NCBI GenBank assembly: GCA_030596225.1
Contig: JAUVKO010000006.1
Span: 1 to 21,679, forward strand
Direction of reading: 5' to 3'
DNA: 21,679 bases
Source of the DNA: Fidelibacterota bacterium
GTDB taxonomy: Bacteria; Fidelibacterota; UBA8477; JABMPR01
Shown here: piece after piece, positions 15,051 to 21,679 of the stretch
Numbering within the stretch: the stretch's first letter is position 1
Layout of the letters: every line of letters begins with the position of its first letter
Notes under the pieces: generated by a model
The model's database searches: none
The model's input: the letters and a program-made list of their open reading frames with translations, nothing else
What the model was told of the DNA's origin: nothing
Position numbers and translations under genes: made by a program

Positions 15051-15830
15051 ATGATTCAATTTCATAAATATGTTGCTGCAGGAAATGATTTCATCCTTTT
15101 TAATGGCTGGCATGAAAATGTAGAGCTTAGTCGAGAACAGATCATTGCCTTATGCGACCGCCGGTTTGGCATTGGAGCGGATGGAGTTTTGGTGCTTTCT
15201 CCTGAGAAGAGTGCAGATTTTCGCATGCAATATTTCAATGCTGATGGGTCACGTGGTGAAATGTGTGGCAATGGAGCCAGATCTCTGGTTAAATTTGCTG
15301 CCTCTATCCATAAGGTGGGAATGTCCGGAACATTTATAGCTGACGATGGTTGTCATGGTTACAATATTAATAATGGACAGGTCGAAGTGGAGATTTTGGT
15401 TAATGATAGCTTGCATCCATGGGATATCCCCAAAGTATCTTGTGGTTTTATTGATACAGGAGTACCTCATCTTATCATTCCAGTAGAAAATGTTGCTGCA
15501 GAGTCTCTTGATCCGCTGGGTGAAGCTATGAATAATCACAGTGCTCATCCACATGGAACCAATGTAAATATTATTGAAAGAGCGCCTCAAACTATTCTTA
15601 TCAGAACCTGGGAGCGGGGCGTGAATATGGAAACCTTGGCTTGTGGGACCGGTGCAACAGCTGCTGCAATTTATGGTCACGAAACTTGGGGTTTACCCTG
15701 GCCTGTTTCTCTATCATTCAAAGGGGGCGACCTGAATATTGATTTTCGTCGAAATCAGTATTGGCTAACAGGTCCTACCGAATTAGTTTTCAAGGGACAC
15801 ATCGCATTATCCAAGCTTTATTGCAAATAG
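15051..15830 (+). CDS. dapF: Diaminopimelate epimerase
   Basis: DapF converts LL- to meso-diaminopimelate, the last step before lysine and a building block of peptidoglycan. The 259-residue sequence has AAGNDF at 9-14, FNADGSRGEMCGNGAR at 62-77 with catalytic Cys72, PHGTN at 167-171, and WERGVNMETLACGTGA at 187-202 with the second catalytic cysteine, Cys198. The length is slightly short of the usual 270-280, from trimmed loops; nothing essential is missing. It leads a run of four closely packed genes; the guanylyltransferase starts 16 bp after its stop. Confidence 0.96.
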   Translation: MIQFHKYVAAGNDFILFNGWHENVELSREQIIALCDRRFGIGADGVLVLSPEKSADFRMQYFNADGSRGEMCGNGARSLVKFAASIHKVGMSGTFIADDGCHGYNINNGQVEVEILVNDSLHPWDIPKVSCGFIDTGVPHLIIPVENVAAESLDPLGEAMNNHSAHPHGTNVNIIERAPQTILIRTWERGVNMETLACGTGATAAAIYGHETWGLPWPVSLSFKGGDLNIDFRRNQYWLTGPTELVFKGHIALSKLYCK

Positions 15831-15846
15831 AAGAATCGAGGTAAAA

Positions 15847-16917
15847 ATGTCATTTTTTGCAGTCATTATGGCAGGTGGTGTAGGCAAGCGGTTCTGGCCT
15901 CAGAGTCGACGTGCTACACCCAAACAGCTTTTACGTATTGCCGGGGAAGAAAGTATGTTGAGAATGACTGTAGATCGACTAAAGCAGGTAACTAACGTCG
16001 AACACATTCTCATTGTCACTAACTCTGAGCAGGAAGAGGGAATTCGTGCTGAGATTCCGGAATTACCCATGGATAATATCCTTATCGAACCTGAAGGCAA
16101 GAATACAGCTCCTGCAATTGGATTGGCGGCTATTCTTGTCCAGCATCGTGATCCGAATGCTGTTATGGGTATTTTCCCGGCTGACCACTACATTGAAGAT
16201 GGAGATGCCTTTGACAACTATTTGCATCAGGGTATCACGGTAGCCAAAGATATGAAAGGTCTGGTGACTTTCGGTGTCATCCCAAGCCGACCGGCAACGG
16301 GTTATGGCTATATTCAATATCATGAACGAACCAATCCGGATGAACCTATTTATGCTGTAAAAGCGTTTGCTGAAAAGCCAGACTTTGAAACGGCTCAGCT
16401 TTTTCTAAACAGTGGCGATTTTCTCTGGAATAGTGGCATGTTTGTCTGGCAGGTAGATGTTATTTTAAACAGTTTTAAAGAGTTCTTACCTGAGATATGG
16501 GATAGTCTCAATAATATCAGGGGAGCTATTGGCAAGCCCGTGTGGAATTCTGTTCTCACGGTTGAGTGGGCGACTTTAAGAAGCATTTCTATTGACTATG
16601 GTGTTATGGAGAAAGCTAAAAATGTTTTTGTCGTAAAAGTGGATTATGCCTGGAATGATGTTGGTTCCTGGGATGCCGTCCATGAAATGAGAAATAAGGA
16701 TGAAGCCGGCAACGTTTCCCGCGGAGAAGTACTTTATCACAATGCCAAGAACAATCTTGTGCTTTCGGAGGGGAAAACAGTTGCCATGGTGGGGGTTGAA
16801 GATCTAGTGGTTATCGATACTAAAGATGCATTACTGATCATTCCCCGGGGGCAGACTGAGAAGGTGAAGGACCTGGTTGATGGTTTTGAGAAAGAGCAAA
16901 GGGATTCATTGTTATAA
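15847..16917 (+). CDS. manC: Mannose-1-phosphate guanylyltransferase (GDP-mannose pyrophosphorylase)
   Basis: This enzyme makes GDP-mannose from mannose-1-phosphate and GTP for polysaccharide and glycan synthesis. The 356-residue protein starts with the nucleotidyltransferase signature GGVGKRFWPQSR...PKQ (10-27). FPADHY at 110-115 holds the metal-binding Asp, AFAEKP is at 173-178, NSGMF at 195-199, DYGVMEK at 250-256 and WNDVGSW at 269-275. It is the short, single-function form without the C-terminal cupin isomerase domain of bifunctional ManC/AlgA. GAGG lies 5 nt before the ATG. The stop TAA directly abuts the next ATG, so the genes are surely cotranscribed. Confidence 0.93.
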   Translation: MSFFAVIMAGGVGKRFWPQSRRATPKQLLRIAGEESMLRMTVDRLKQVTNVEHILIVTNSEQEEGIRAEIPELPMDNILIEPEGKNTAPAIGLAAILVQHRDPNAVMGIFPADHYIEDGDAFDNYLHQGITVAKDMKGLVTFGVIPSRPATGYGYIQYHERTNPDEPIYAVKAFAEKPDFETAQLFLNSGDFLWNSGMFVWQVDVILNSFKEFLPEIWDSLNNIRGAIGKPVWNSVLTVEWATLRSISIDYGVMEKAKNVFVVKVDYAWNDVGSWDAVHEMRNKDEAGNVSRGEVLYHNAKNNLVLSEGKTVAMVGVEDLVVIDTKDALLIIPRGQTEKVKDLVDGFEKEQRDSLL

Positions 16918-17208
16918 ATGAAAGTAGAACGAATTCGAGATGAATATGAAGCTCTGGCAGAGAAGCTGGGATACACCATTCGCTATGAGAAAGGCGACTT
17001 CCGGGGGGATGTGTGTCGGATAAAAACTGACAATGTCATTATCATAAACAAATTAATTCCTATCAAGCATCAGAATTATGCATTTTCACGGATCTTCGCA
17101 GAAGAAGATCTTTCTCAAGTCAGTGTATTACCTGTTTTACGCTCCATGATCGAAGAGGTTGGTGGAGATACAAGAGATATTCTCTCTGAGGAGAACCAGG
17201 ATGCTTAG
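16918..17208 (+). CDS. Small conserved-looking protein of unknown function (96 aa)
   Basis: I do not recognise a family. The product is a soluble, mixed alpha/beta protein. It has an amphipathic N-terminal helix (VERIRDEYEALAEKLGY), then beta-like strands TIRYEKGDFRGDVCRIKT and NVIIINKLIPI, then a helix with QNYAFSRIFAEEDL, and an acidic tail. One cysteine (Cys33) is present; there is no signal peptide or membrane segment. It begins immediately after the guanylyltransferase stop and its last 8 bases overlap the ATG of the SpoIIE phosphatase gene. That tight packing, and codon use like its neighbours, argue it is real. A role as a regulator or partner of the phosphatase is only a guess from position. 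Confidence 0.75.
   Translation: MKVERIRDEYEALAEKLGYTIRYEKGDFRGDVCRIKTDNVIIINKLIPIKHQNYAFSRIFAEEDLSQVSVLPVLRSMIEEVGGDTRDILSEENQDA
17188..17193 (+). promoter_or_regulatory. Shine-Dalgarno site that decides the SpoIIE-phosphatase start
   Basis: GAGGAG lies 7 nt before the ATG at 17201 and inside the end of the 96-codon gene. It selects this ATG over the in-frame ATG at 17159 and fits coupled translation through the overlapping stop. Confidence 0.75.
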
Positions 17209-19153
17209 GCGTGAACAGTTACTGGTTTCTCTGGCTTTAATTATCATTATCTCCATCCTTGGGTATTTAGTTAATCAATTTCTAGGCTTTGGAGAGCATC
17301 CAATTCTAGCAAATGTGGTATTCGCAACCATTGTAATAAATCTCTACCTGCCGCTTAGATCTCTAGGGCGTAAATTGGTGTTATTACTAATTGCTCCATC
17401 CTATTTCCAGCGTAATGAGCGATTCAGAACGATTTTGGATGAACTTGAGCAAGTTGAGACATATCGGGATATGTTGGAAATGGTGCCCAATACACTTAAA
17501 TATCTTTTCGAATCTGATATTGTTGCTCTGTTTGTTCGCCGTAAAGGTATTTTTAAGGTCGAGTCATCAATTGCACCAGCACCCATTTATTTAGATGGTT
17601 TGACGGTGGATACTGATCATGAGATACTGAATAAACTGGTGGAGACCAACCATCACCTGATCAACGTGAAATACAGTGTGAATGATCTTCATTCTGAATC
17701 ATCAGATGTGCCTGTTATGGACTATCGAAGTTTTAAACTTTTCCAATGGGCTATTCCACTGAAAGCCAATGGCAGATTGGCCGGTTTCATTTTGCTGGAT
17801 AAGATGCCCATGGACATGCAAGCAAGACGCTCCGGTACTTTGTATAATTATGTAGTTGACCAGATCGCTGTGCTTTTAGAGAAGCGAAAACTATATTATC
17901 GAATTCAACTGGAGGCACGAAAACAAGAAGCCTTGAGCCTGATAGCCAGCAAGATGGCGGCTACACGCAATACTGCAAAAATCTTTAACCTGTTACTGGA
18001 TGAGATCAATACAATTATTCCTTTTGATGCATGCGGAGTTTTCCTGGCATCTGCTGAGGGGGTGAGTATTGAAAAATTTCTGCAACGAGGGTATAACACC
18101 AGACGTCTTAATCCACTCAAACTTAAAATTGGCAGGGGGATTGTAGGGCGCTGCATTGCTAGTCGTAAATCCATTTCAATACCGGATGTACGGCGGGAAA
18201 AAGATTACATCTCCGGTCGGGCAGATTCCCGATCAGAGCTATGTGTACCCATTGCTGGTGGATCTCATGTTTATGGTGCGATGAATCTGGAATCTAATCG
18301 TGTGGCAGCCTTCACAGATGATGACCTTGATTTTCTCCAGACCATTGCGACCCAGGCGGGTGTCTTAATGGAAAGATATAATATTGAAAAACATGTGGAC
18401 ATGCAAAATGGTTTGAGCGAGGATATGGCCAAGGCTGAAAGTATCCAGCTATCACTTCTTCCCAACAAGATCCCTGAACATGATGAAGTGGAATTTGATA
18501 TTAGGTATTTACCCTGTAGACAGATCAGTGGTGACTTCTATGATATATCAACCAGAACAGAAGATGTATTTTTCCTGGCCATTGGAGATGTGGTAGGAAA
18601 AGGTATCTCAGGCGCTCTGATCATGTCCAATTTCTATGCTGCTTACCTGAATGAATCCCAAAAGGGTTTACCCCTGGCAACCCTCATGAGCAATCTTAAT
18701 AAATATCTCACAGATGAAACTGAGTTAGATGAGCAAGTGACTTTCTTCTTGAGTAAAATGGATGTCGATGAAGGAGTTATTCGGTATGTGAATGCCGGTC
18801 ATCCTGCTCCTCTCATTTTCCACGAGGATGGTAGTATGGAGCAGATGGAAACCGGAGGTCCTCTGCTGGGTTTTGACCCTGATTTTAAGTATGAGATGGG
18901 GGAGCTGCGTCTCCGAACCGGAGATCTTATTTTGCTTTACACTGATGGTGTTACGGAGATTGTTGGGAAATCCAAACAATTATTGGATGAAAGTGGTCTG
19001 ATCCGTGCTGTTCAATCCATTCAAGGCGAAAAGGTCCAGGATGTTGCTCAACTCCTGCTTGATAAATTGGAAAAGTTTAATGGAAAAAAATCATTCGAAG
19101 ACGATCTCACATTCATATTAGGTCGCTATACCGGCATCCCTCCGGCAAGCTAG
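17201..19153 (+). CDS. Membrane GAF-domain PP2C (SpoIIE/RsbU-type) serine phosphatase
   Basis: This is a 650-residue signalling protein. Two hydrophobic helices (about 7-28 and 34-52) anchor it in the inner membrane. A degenerate GAF-like domain spans about 88-230, and a clear GAF domain about 243-395 (FDACGVFLA, GRGIVGRCIASRKSISIPDV, CVPI, MNLES). A linker helix MAKAESIQLSLLP (409-421) leads into the SpoIIE-type PP2C domain, with metal-binding motifs SGDFYD at 443-448, GDVVGKG at 462-468, NAGHPAP at 531-537, YTDGVTE at 580-586 and DDLTF at 634-638. All catalytic aspartates appear intact. Such enzymes usually dephosphorylate an STAS-domain anti-sigma antagonist to control a sigma factor or other partner switch; no such partner gene is in the window. 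The ligand of the GAF domains is unknown. Confidence 0.93.
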   Translation: MLRREQLLVSLALIIIISILGYLVNQFLGFGEHPILANVVFATIVINLYLPLRSLGRKLVLLLIAPSYFQRNERFRTILDELEQVETYRDMLEMVPNTLKYLFESDIVALFVRRKGIFKVESSIAPAPIYLDGLTVDTDHEILNKLVETNHHLINVKYSVNDLHSESSDVPVMDYRSFKLFQWAIPLKANGRLAGFILLDKMPMDMQARRSGTLYNYVVDQIAVLLEKRKLYYRIQLEARKQEALSLIASKMAATRNTAKIFNLLLDEINTIIPFDACGVFLASAEGVSIEKFLQRGYNTRRLNPLKLKIGRGIVGRCIASRKSISIPDVRREKDYISGRADSRSELCVPIAGGSHVYGAMNLESNRVAAFTDDDLDFLQTIATQAGVLMERYNIEKHVDMQNGLSEDMAKAESIQLSLLPNKIPEHDEVEFDIRYLPCRQISGDFYDISTRTEDVFFLAIGDVVGKGISGALIMSNFYAAYLNESQKGLPLATLMSNLNKYLTDETELDEQVTFFLSKMDVDEGVIRYVNAGHPAPLIFHEDGSMEQMETGGPLLGFDPDFKYEMGELRLRTGDLILLYTDGVTEIVGKSKQLLDESGLIRAVQSIQGEKVQDVAQLLLDKLEKFNGKKSFEDDLTFILGRYTGIPPAS

Positions 19154-19311
19154 AAATGTCTTGCGAATCATTGATTTATTGAGATTTTTACATGCTTTTA
19201 AATTGTAGTGAAATTTTAATATTGATGTTTCTCCGAGATGACCATAAAAACCACTTTTCATACCAGATCTCTGGCTATGAATAATATTTGAATATACAGC
19301 TAATTATTTTT

Positions 19312-19317
19312 AAGGAG
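19312..19317 (+). promoter_or_regulatory. Strong ribosome binding site of the EF-G-like gene
   Basis: AAGGAG with 5-nt spacing to the ATG at 19323, one of the best Shine-Dalgarno sites in the window. The 169-bp AT-rich leader before the gene (19154-19322) shows a small CCAGA/TCTGG palindrome at 19263-19274 but no promoter I can defend. Confidence 0.7.
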
Positions 19318-19322
19318 TTGAG

Positions 19323-21392
19323 ATGAAAGATTATTTGACAAAGGACATCCGAAACGTTGCCATTGTTGGCCACGCTTCATCAGGGAAGACTGCCTTGAGT
19401 GAAGCTATGTTGCACTCTGCCGGACTGTCAACCAGGATCGGTACCATTGCCGAAGGAAATACCAAATCAGATTATCGACCGGAAGAGATCGATCGCCAGT
19501 GTTCTGTAGGTACTTCGCTGTTAGCCATAGAGTGGTTGGACACTAAACTGAATATTCTGGATACTCCCGGTTTTAGCGATTTTGTTGGAGATGCGCTTAG
19601 TGCTGTGCGTGTTTCTGATACTGGTCTTATAGTTATTGATGGAACCAATGGCCCTGAAATGGGAACAGAAAATATGTGGAATTATTGTCAGGATTATCAC
19701 ATCCCTCGCACCTTTGTGGTTACAGGTCTTGACAAAGAACACTCTGATTTTCATAAAGCTTTCAGTCAACTTAAAGAAGCCTATGGCAATCATGTTACCG
19801 CACTTCAATTGCCGGTAAATGAAGGACTTGGATTTAACAAGATCGTTGATGTTATTCGGAAAAAGACACTCGTTTTCAGCGACGACAGCGGCAAATTTAC
19901 AATGGAAGACTTACCTGCCTCTATGGCTGATGAAGTTGAAACCATATATACAGAATTAGTAGAGCAAGTTGCTGAGTCTGATGAAGAATTGATGGAAAAA
20001 TATTTTGACCAGGGTGAATTGTCTGAAGACGACTTACGCCATGGATTGCGGGAAGCCATCATTCACAAGCAGATTTTCCCTGTATTCTGTACGGCATCTA
20101 TAACAAATATTGGTGTTTCACGTTTATTGGAACTCATTCAGAAATATTTTCCATCGCCAGCTGATATGCCTGCTGCAATTGCTGTAGATGGTACTGAGTT
20201 GCATGCTGACAATACAAATGAAACAGCTGCCTTGATTTTCAAAACAACCAGTGAAGCTCATGTTGGTGAATTGAGTTTCTTCCGCGTTTATGCTGGTCAG
20301 ATCAAATCAGGTATGGATTTAGCCAATCCAAATCGAAGTGGAAGTGAGCGACTGGGGCATGTTTTTGCAGTGAATGGTCATGATCGGGATGAAGTTCATG
20401 CAATTAATGCCGGAGACATTGGCGCTACGGTAAAATTGAAAATATCACACACCGGTGATACTCTCTCTAACCCGAAAAACCCGGTTACTCTGAAAGCCAC
20501 AGAGTTCCCAACACCTAATATTCAGTACGCCATTGTTGCCAAGGCCAAGGGTGAAGAAGATAAGATCAGTTCCGGTCTCTCTTTGTTGCATGAGGAAGAT
20601 CCGACCTTGCTGTATGATGTTGACTCAGAACTGCATCAAACGGTATTGTCAGGTCAGGGTGAGCTTCAGATCAATGTGGCCTTCAAAAAACTTCAGGAGC
20701 GTTTTAAAGTTCAGGTTGAGTTAGTTGAGCCTAAGATCGCCTATCGTGAAACCATTAAAACCAAAGGCGAAGCAAAATATCGTCATAAAAAGCAATCCGG
20801 TGGTGCCGGCCAGTTTGCAGAGGTCTGGCTCCGTGTAGAACCTTTGAAACGAGGTTCGGGTATTGTTTTTGAGGAATCACTGGTTGGACAAAATGTTGAT
20901 CGTGTCTTTGTCCCTTCAGTGGAAAAAGGGATCAAAGCTGCTTCTGAAGAAGGTTTTGTAGCAGGTTTCCCCATTGTAGATGTCAAAGCTCTTTTTTATG
21001 ATGGAAAAATGCACCCAGTTGACTCCAAGGATATTGCTTTCCAGATTGCCGGAAAAGGGGCTTTCCGTGATGCCTGTAAGGAATCTAAACCCTGTCTGCT
21101 GGAACCAATTTTCGAAATTGAAATTCGGGTTCCGGAGGAATATATGGGTGATGTGATGGGTGATTTGACTGCGAAACGCGGTCGCATTCTTGGAATGGAT
21201 GCTGATGGTCATTATCAGGTTCTTAAGGCCAAAGTTCCCCAGGCAAATCTGTTCAAGTATGCCTCAACGCTACGGTCATTGACTCAGGGTAAGGCTTCTC
21301 ATAAACAGAAATTCTCTCATTACACTGAAGTTCCCAAAGAGGAAGAAAGCAAATTGGTTGCTGCTCTGAAAGCAGCCAAAGAAGAGGAATAG
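19323..21392 (+). CDS. fusA: Elongation factor G-like GTPase (EF-G2-type paralog)
   Basis: The full five-domain EF-G layout is present in 689 residues: G domain about 1-275, domain II about 295-385, III about 395-470, IV about 475-595 (HKKQSGGAGQFAEV) and V about 598-680 (TAKRGRILGMD; SLTQGKASHKQKFSHYTEVP). The G1 loop is GHASSGKT (16-23) instead of the GHIDAGKT of housekeeping EF-G. G2 reads RQCSVGTS instead of RGITI. G3 is DTPGF (80-84), lacking the catalytic His of DTPGH. G4 is TGLD (134-137) instead of NKMD. These features place it in the EF-G2-like subfamily; the lost NKxD Asn and Lys are unusual even there, as far as I recall. It may be a ribosome-associated factor with weak or altered GTP use; this is inference. 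It stands alone, with a strong ribosome site. A standard fusA presumably lies elsewhere. Confidence 0.9.
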   Translation: MKDYLTKDIRNVAIVGHASSGKTALSEAMLHSAGLSTRIGTIAEGNTKSDYRPEEIDRQCSVGTSLLAIEWLDTKLNILDTPGFSDFVGDALSAVRVSDTGLIVIDGTNGPEMGTENMWNYCQDYHIPRTFVVTGLDKEHSDFHKAFSQLKEAYGNHVTALQLPVNEGLGFNKIVDVIRKKTLVFSDDSGKFTMEDLPASMADEVETIYTELVEQVAESDEELMEKYFDQGELSEDDLRHGLREAIIHKQIFPVFCTASITNIGVSRLLELIQKYFPSPADMPAAIAVDGTELHADNTNETAALIFKTTSEAHVGELSFFRVYAGQIKSGMDLANPNRSGSERLGHVFAVNGHDRDEVHAINAGDIGATVKLKISHTGDTLSNPKNPVTLKATEFPTPNIQYAIVAKAKGEEDKISSGLSLLHEEDPTLLYDVDSELHQTVLSGQGELQINVAFKKLQERFKVQVELVEPKIAYRETIKTKGEAKYRHKKQSGGAGQFAEVWLRVEPLKRGSGIVFEESLVGQNVDRVFVPSVEKGIKAASEEGFVAGFPIVDVKALFYDGKMHPVDSKDIAFQIAGKGAFRDACKESKPCLLEPIFEIEIRVPEEYMGDVMGDLTAKRGRILGMDADGHYQVLKAKVPQANLFKYASTLRSLTQGKASHKQKFSHYTEVPKEEESKLVAALKAAKEEE

Positions 21393-21464
21393 AGCATTAG
21401 ATGCTAGGAATTAGGGGCTACTGAGGAATGTACCCTGTCTTGTTGAGTGTTAAACCGAGCTTGT

Positions 21465-21505
21465 GTCATCTCGAGCCGTCATCCCGAGCGGAGTCGAGGG
21501 ACGAG
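21465..21505. repeat. REP-like repeat, family member 2
   Basis: GTCATCTCGAGC at 21465-21476 is followed at once by a near-copy, GTCATCCCGAGC at 21478-21489, continuing into GGAGTCGAGG. Bases 21477-21499 match the reverse complement of 10934-10956 at 22 of 23 positions. It sits between the EF-G-like gene and the HIT gene, in a 191-bp gap that also contains TAGGAATTAGGGGCTA debris at about 21405-21420. Confidence 0.7.
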
Positions 21506-21583
21506 AGACAAAGGACGAGGTGCACTAAGCTGAATATCAATAAATTGTTTTGGTATAGTCCCTAATTCGTAGAAAGTATACAT

Positions 21584-21679
21584 ATGCTTAATTCTGATAA
21601 TATGAAGAAACTATGGGCTCCCTGGCGGATGGAATACATTCGTTCCATCAAGCAGGAGGGTTGCATTTTTTGCGATAAA
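21584..21679 (+). CDS. HIT-family hydrolase/transferase, N-terminal fragment (runs off window)
   Basis: The frame stays open to the end of the window, giving 32 residues. After a short lead it reads KKLWAPWRMEYI and then GCIFCDK. The WAPWRMEYI block and the CxxC zinc pair are the hallmark start of bacterial HIT proteins related to Ap4A phosphorylase and FHIT-type nucleotide hydrolases; the catalytic HxHxH lies beyond the window. ATG at 21584 has a weak AGAAAG 7 nt upstream; a second in-frame ATG at 21602 is possible. The substrate cannot be told from this fragment. Confidence 0.8.
   Translation, partial: MLNSDNMKKLWAPWRMEYIRSIKQEGCIFCDK

Noticed and set aside
1..21679. CRISPR array, tRNA or rRNA genes, defence cassette
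   Set aside because: No regularly spaced direct repeats, no cloverleaf or rRNA wording, and no nuclease, helicase, toxin or transposase clusters were seen on either strand.

Overview
The window looks like a chromosomal segment of a Gram-negative (diderm) bacterium. By eye its GC content is in the low-to-mid 40s. The mix of genes suggests a member of the FCB superphylum or a related lineage, possibly Neomarinimicrobiota or Calditrichota: an LpxH-like lipid A enzyme, an MlaE permease, a peptidase/beta-propeller/outer-membrane-barrel fusion, Ig-like and HEAT-repeat lipoproteins, tandem PPK2 kinases and an EF-G paralog. The placement is inference; there is no rRNA or other taxonomic marker. No tRNA, rRNA, CRISPR array, phage gene or transposase gene was seen.

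Layout. Positions 1-161 are a near-palindromic, MITE-like repeat. Positions 168-5024 are a minus-strand block, in order of transcription: lpxH-like phosphatase, HEAT-repeat lipoprotein, exported coiled-coil protein (its start overlaps the previous stop), then two PPK2 polyphosphate kinases 16 bp apart. A 0.6 kb intergenic region (5025-5629) carries repeat relics, a stem-loop and a candidate promoter. The rest is on the plus strand: a 1040-residue protease/propeller/barrel protein overlapping a lone mlaE permease, followed by radA (5630-10894); tgt, sfsA and an Ig-like lipoprotein, tightly packed or overlapping (11226-14734); dapF, a mannose-1-phosphate guanylyltransferase, a 96-residue unknown and a membrane GAF-GAF-SpoIIE phosphatase (15051-19153); an EF-G-like GTPase with altered GTPase motifs (19323-21392); and the first 32 codons of a HIT-family protein running off the end.

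How the genes work together. Most serve the cell envelope (LpxH, two lipoproteins, the coiled-coil protein, the barrel protein, MlaE, GDP-mannose synthesis, DapF for peptidoglycan/lysine) or information processing (RadA, Tgt, SfsA, EF-G paralog). The PPK2 pair links polyphosphate to nucleotide pools, and the SpoIIE phosphatase is a signalling output whose partner is not in view.

The intergenic spaces of this otherwise compact segment hold several short dispersed repeats. One family occurs in opposite orientations at 10934-10956 and 21477-21499. I see no clear-cut new defence or mobile system. The most unusual items are the EF-G paralog lacking both the NKxD guanine motif and the catalytic histidine, the protease-propeller-barrel/MlaE overlap, the 96-aa protein coupled to the SpoIIE phosphatase, and the 161-bp palindromic element.
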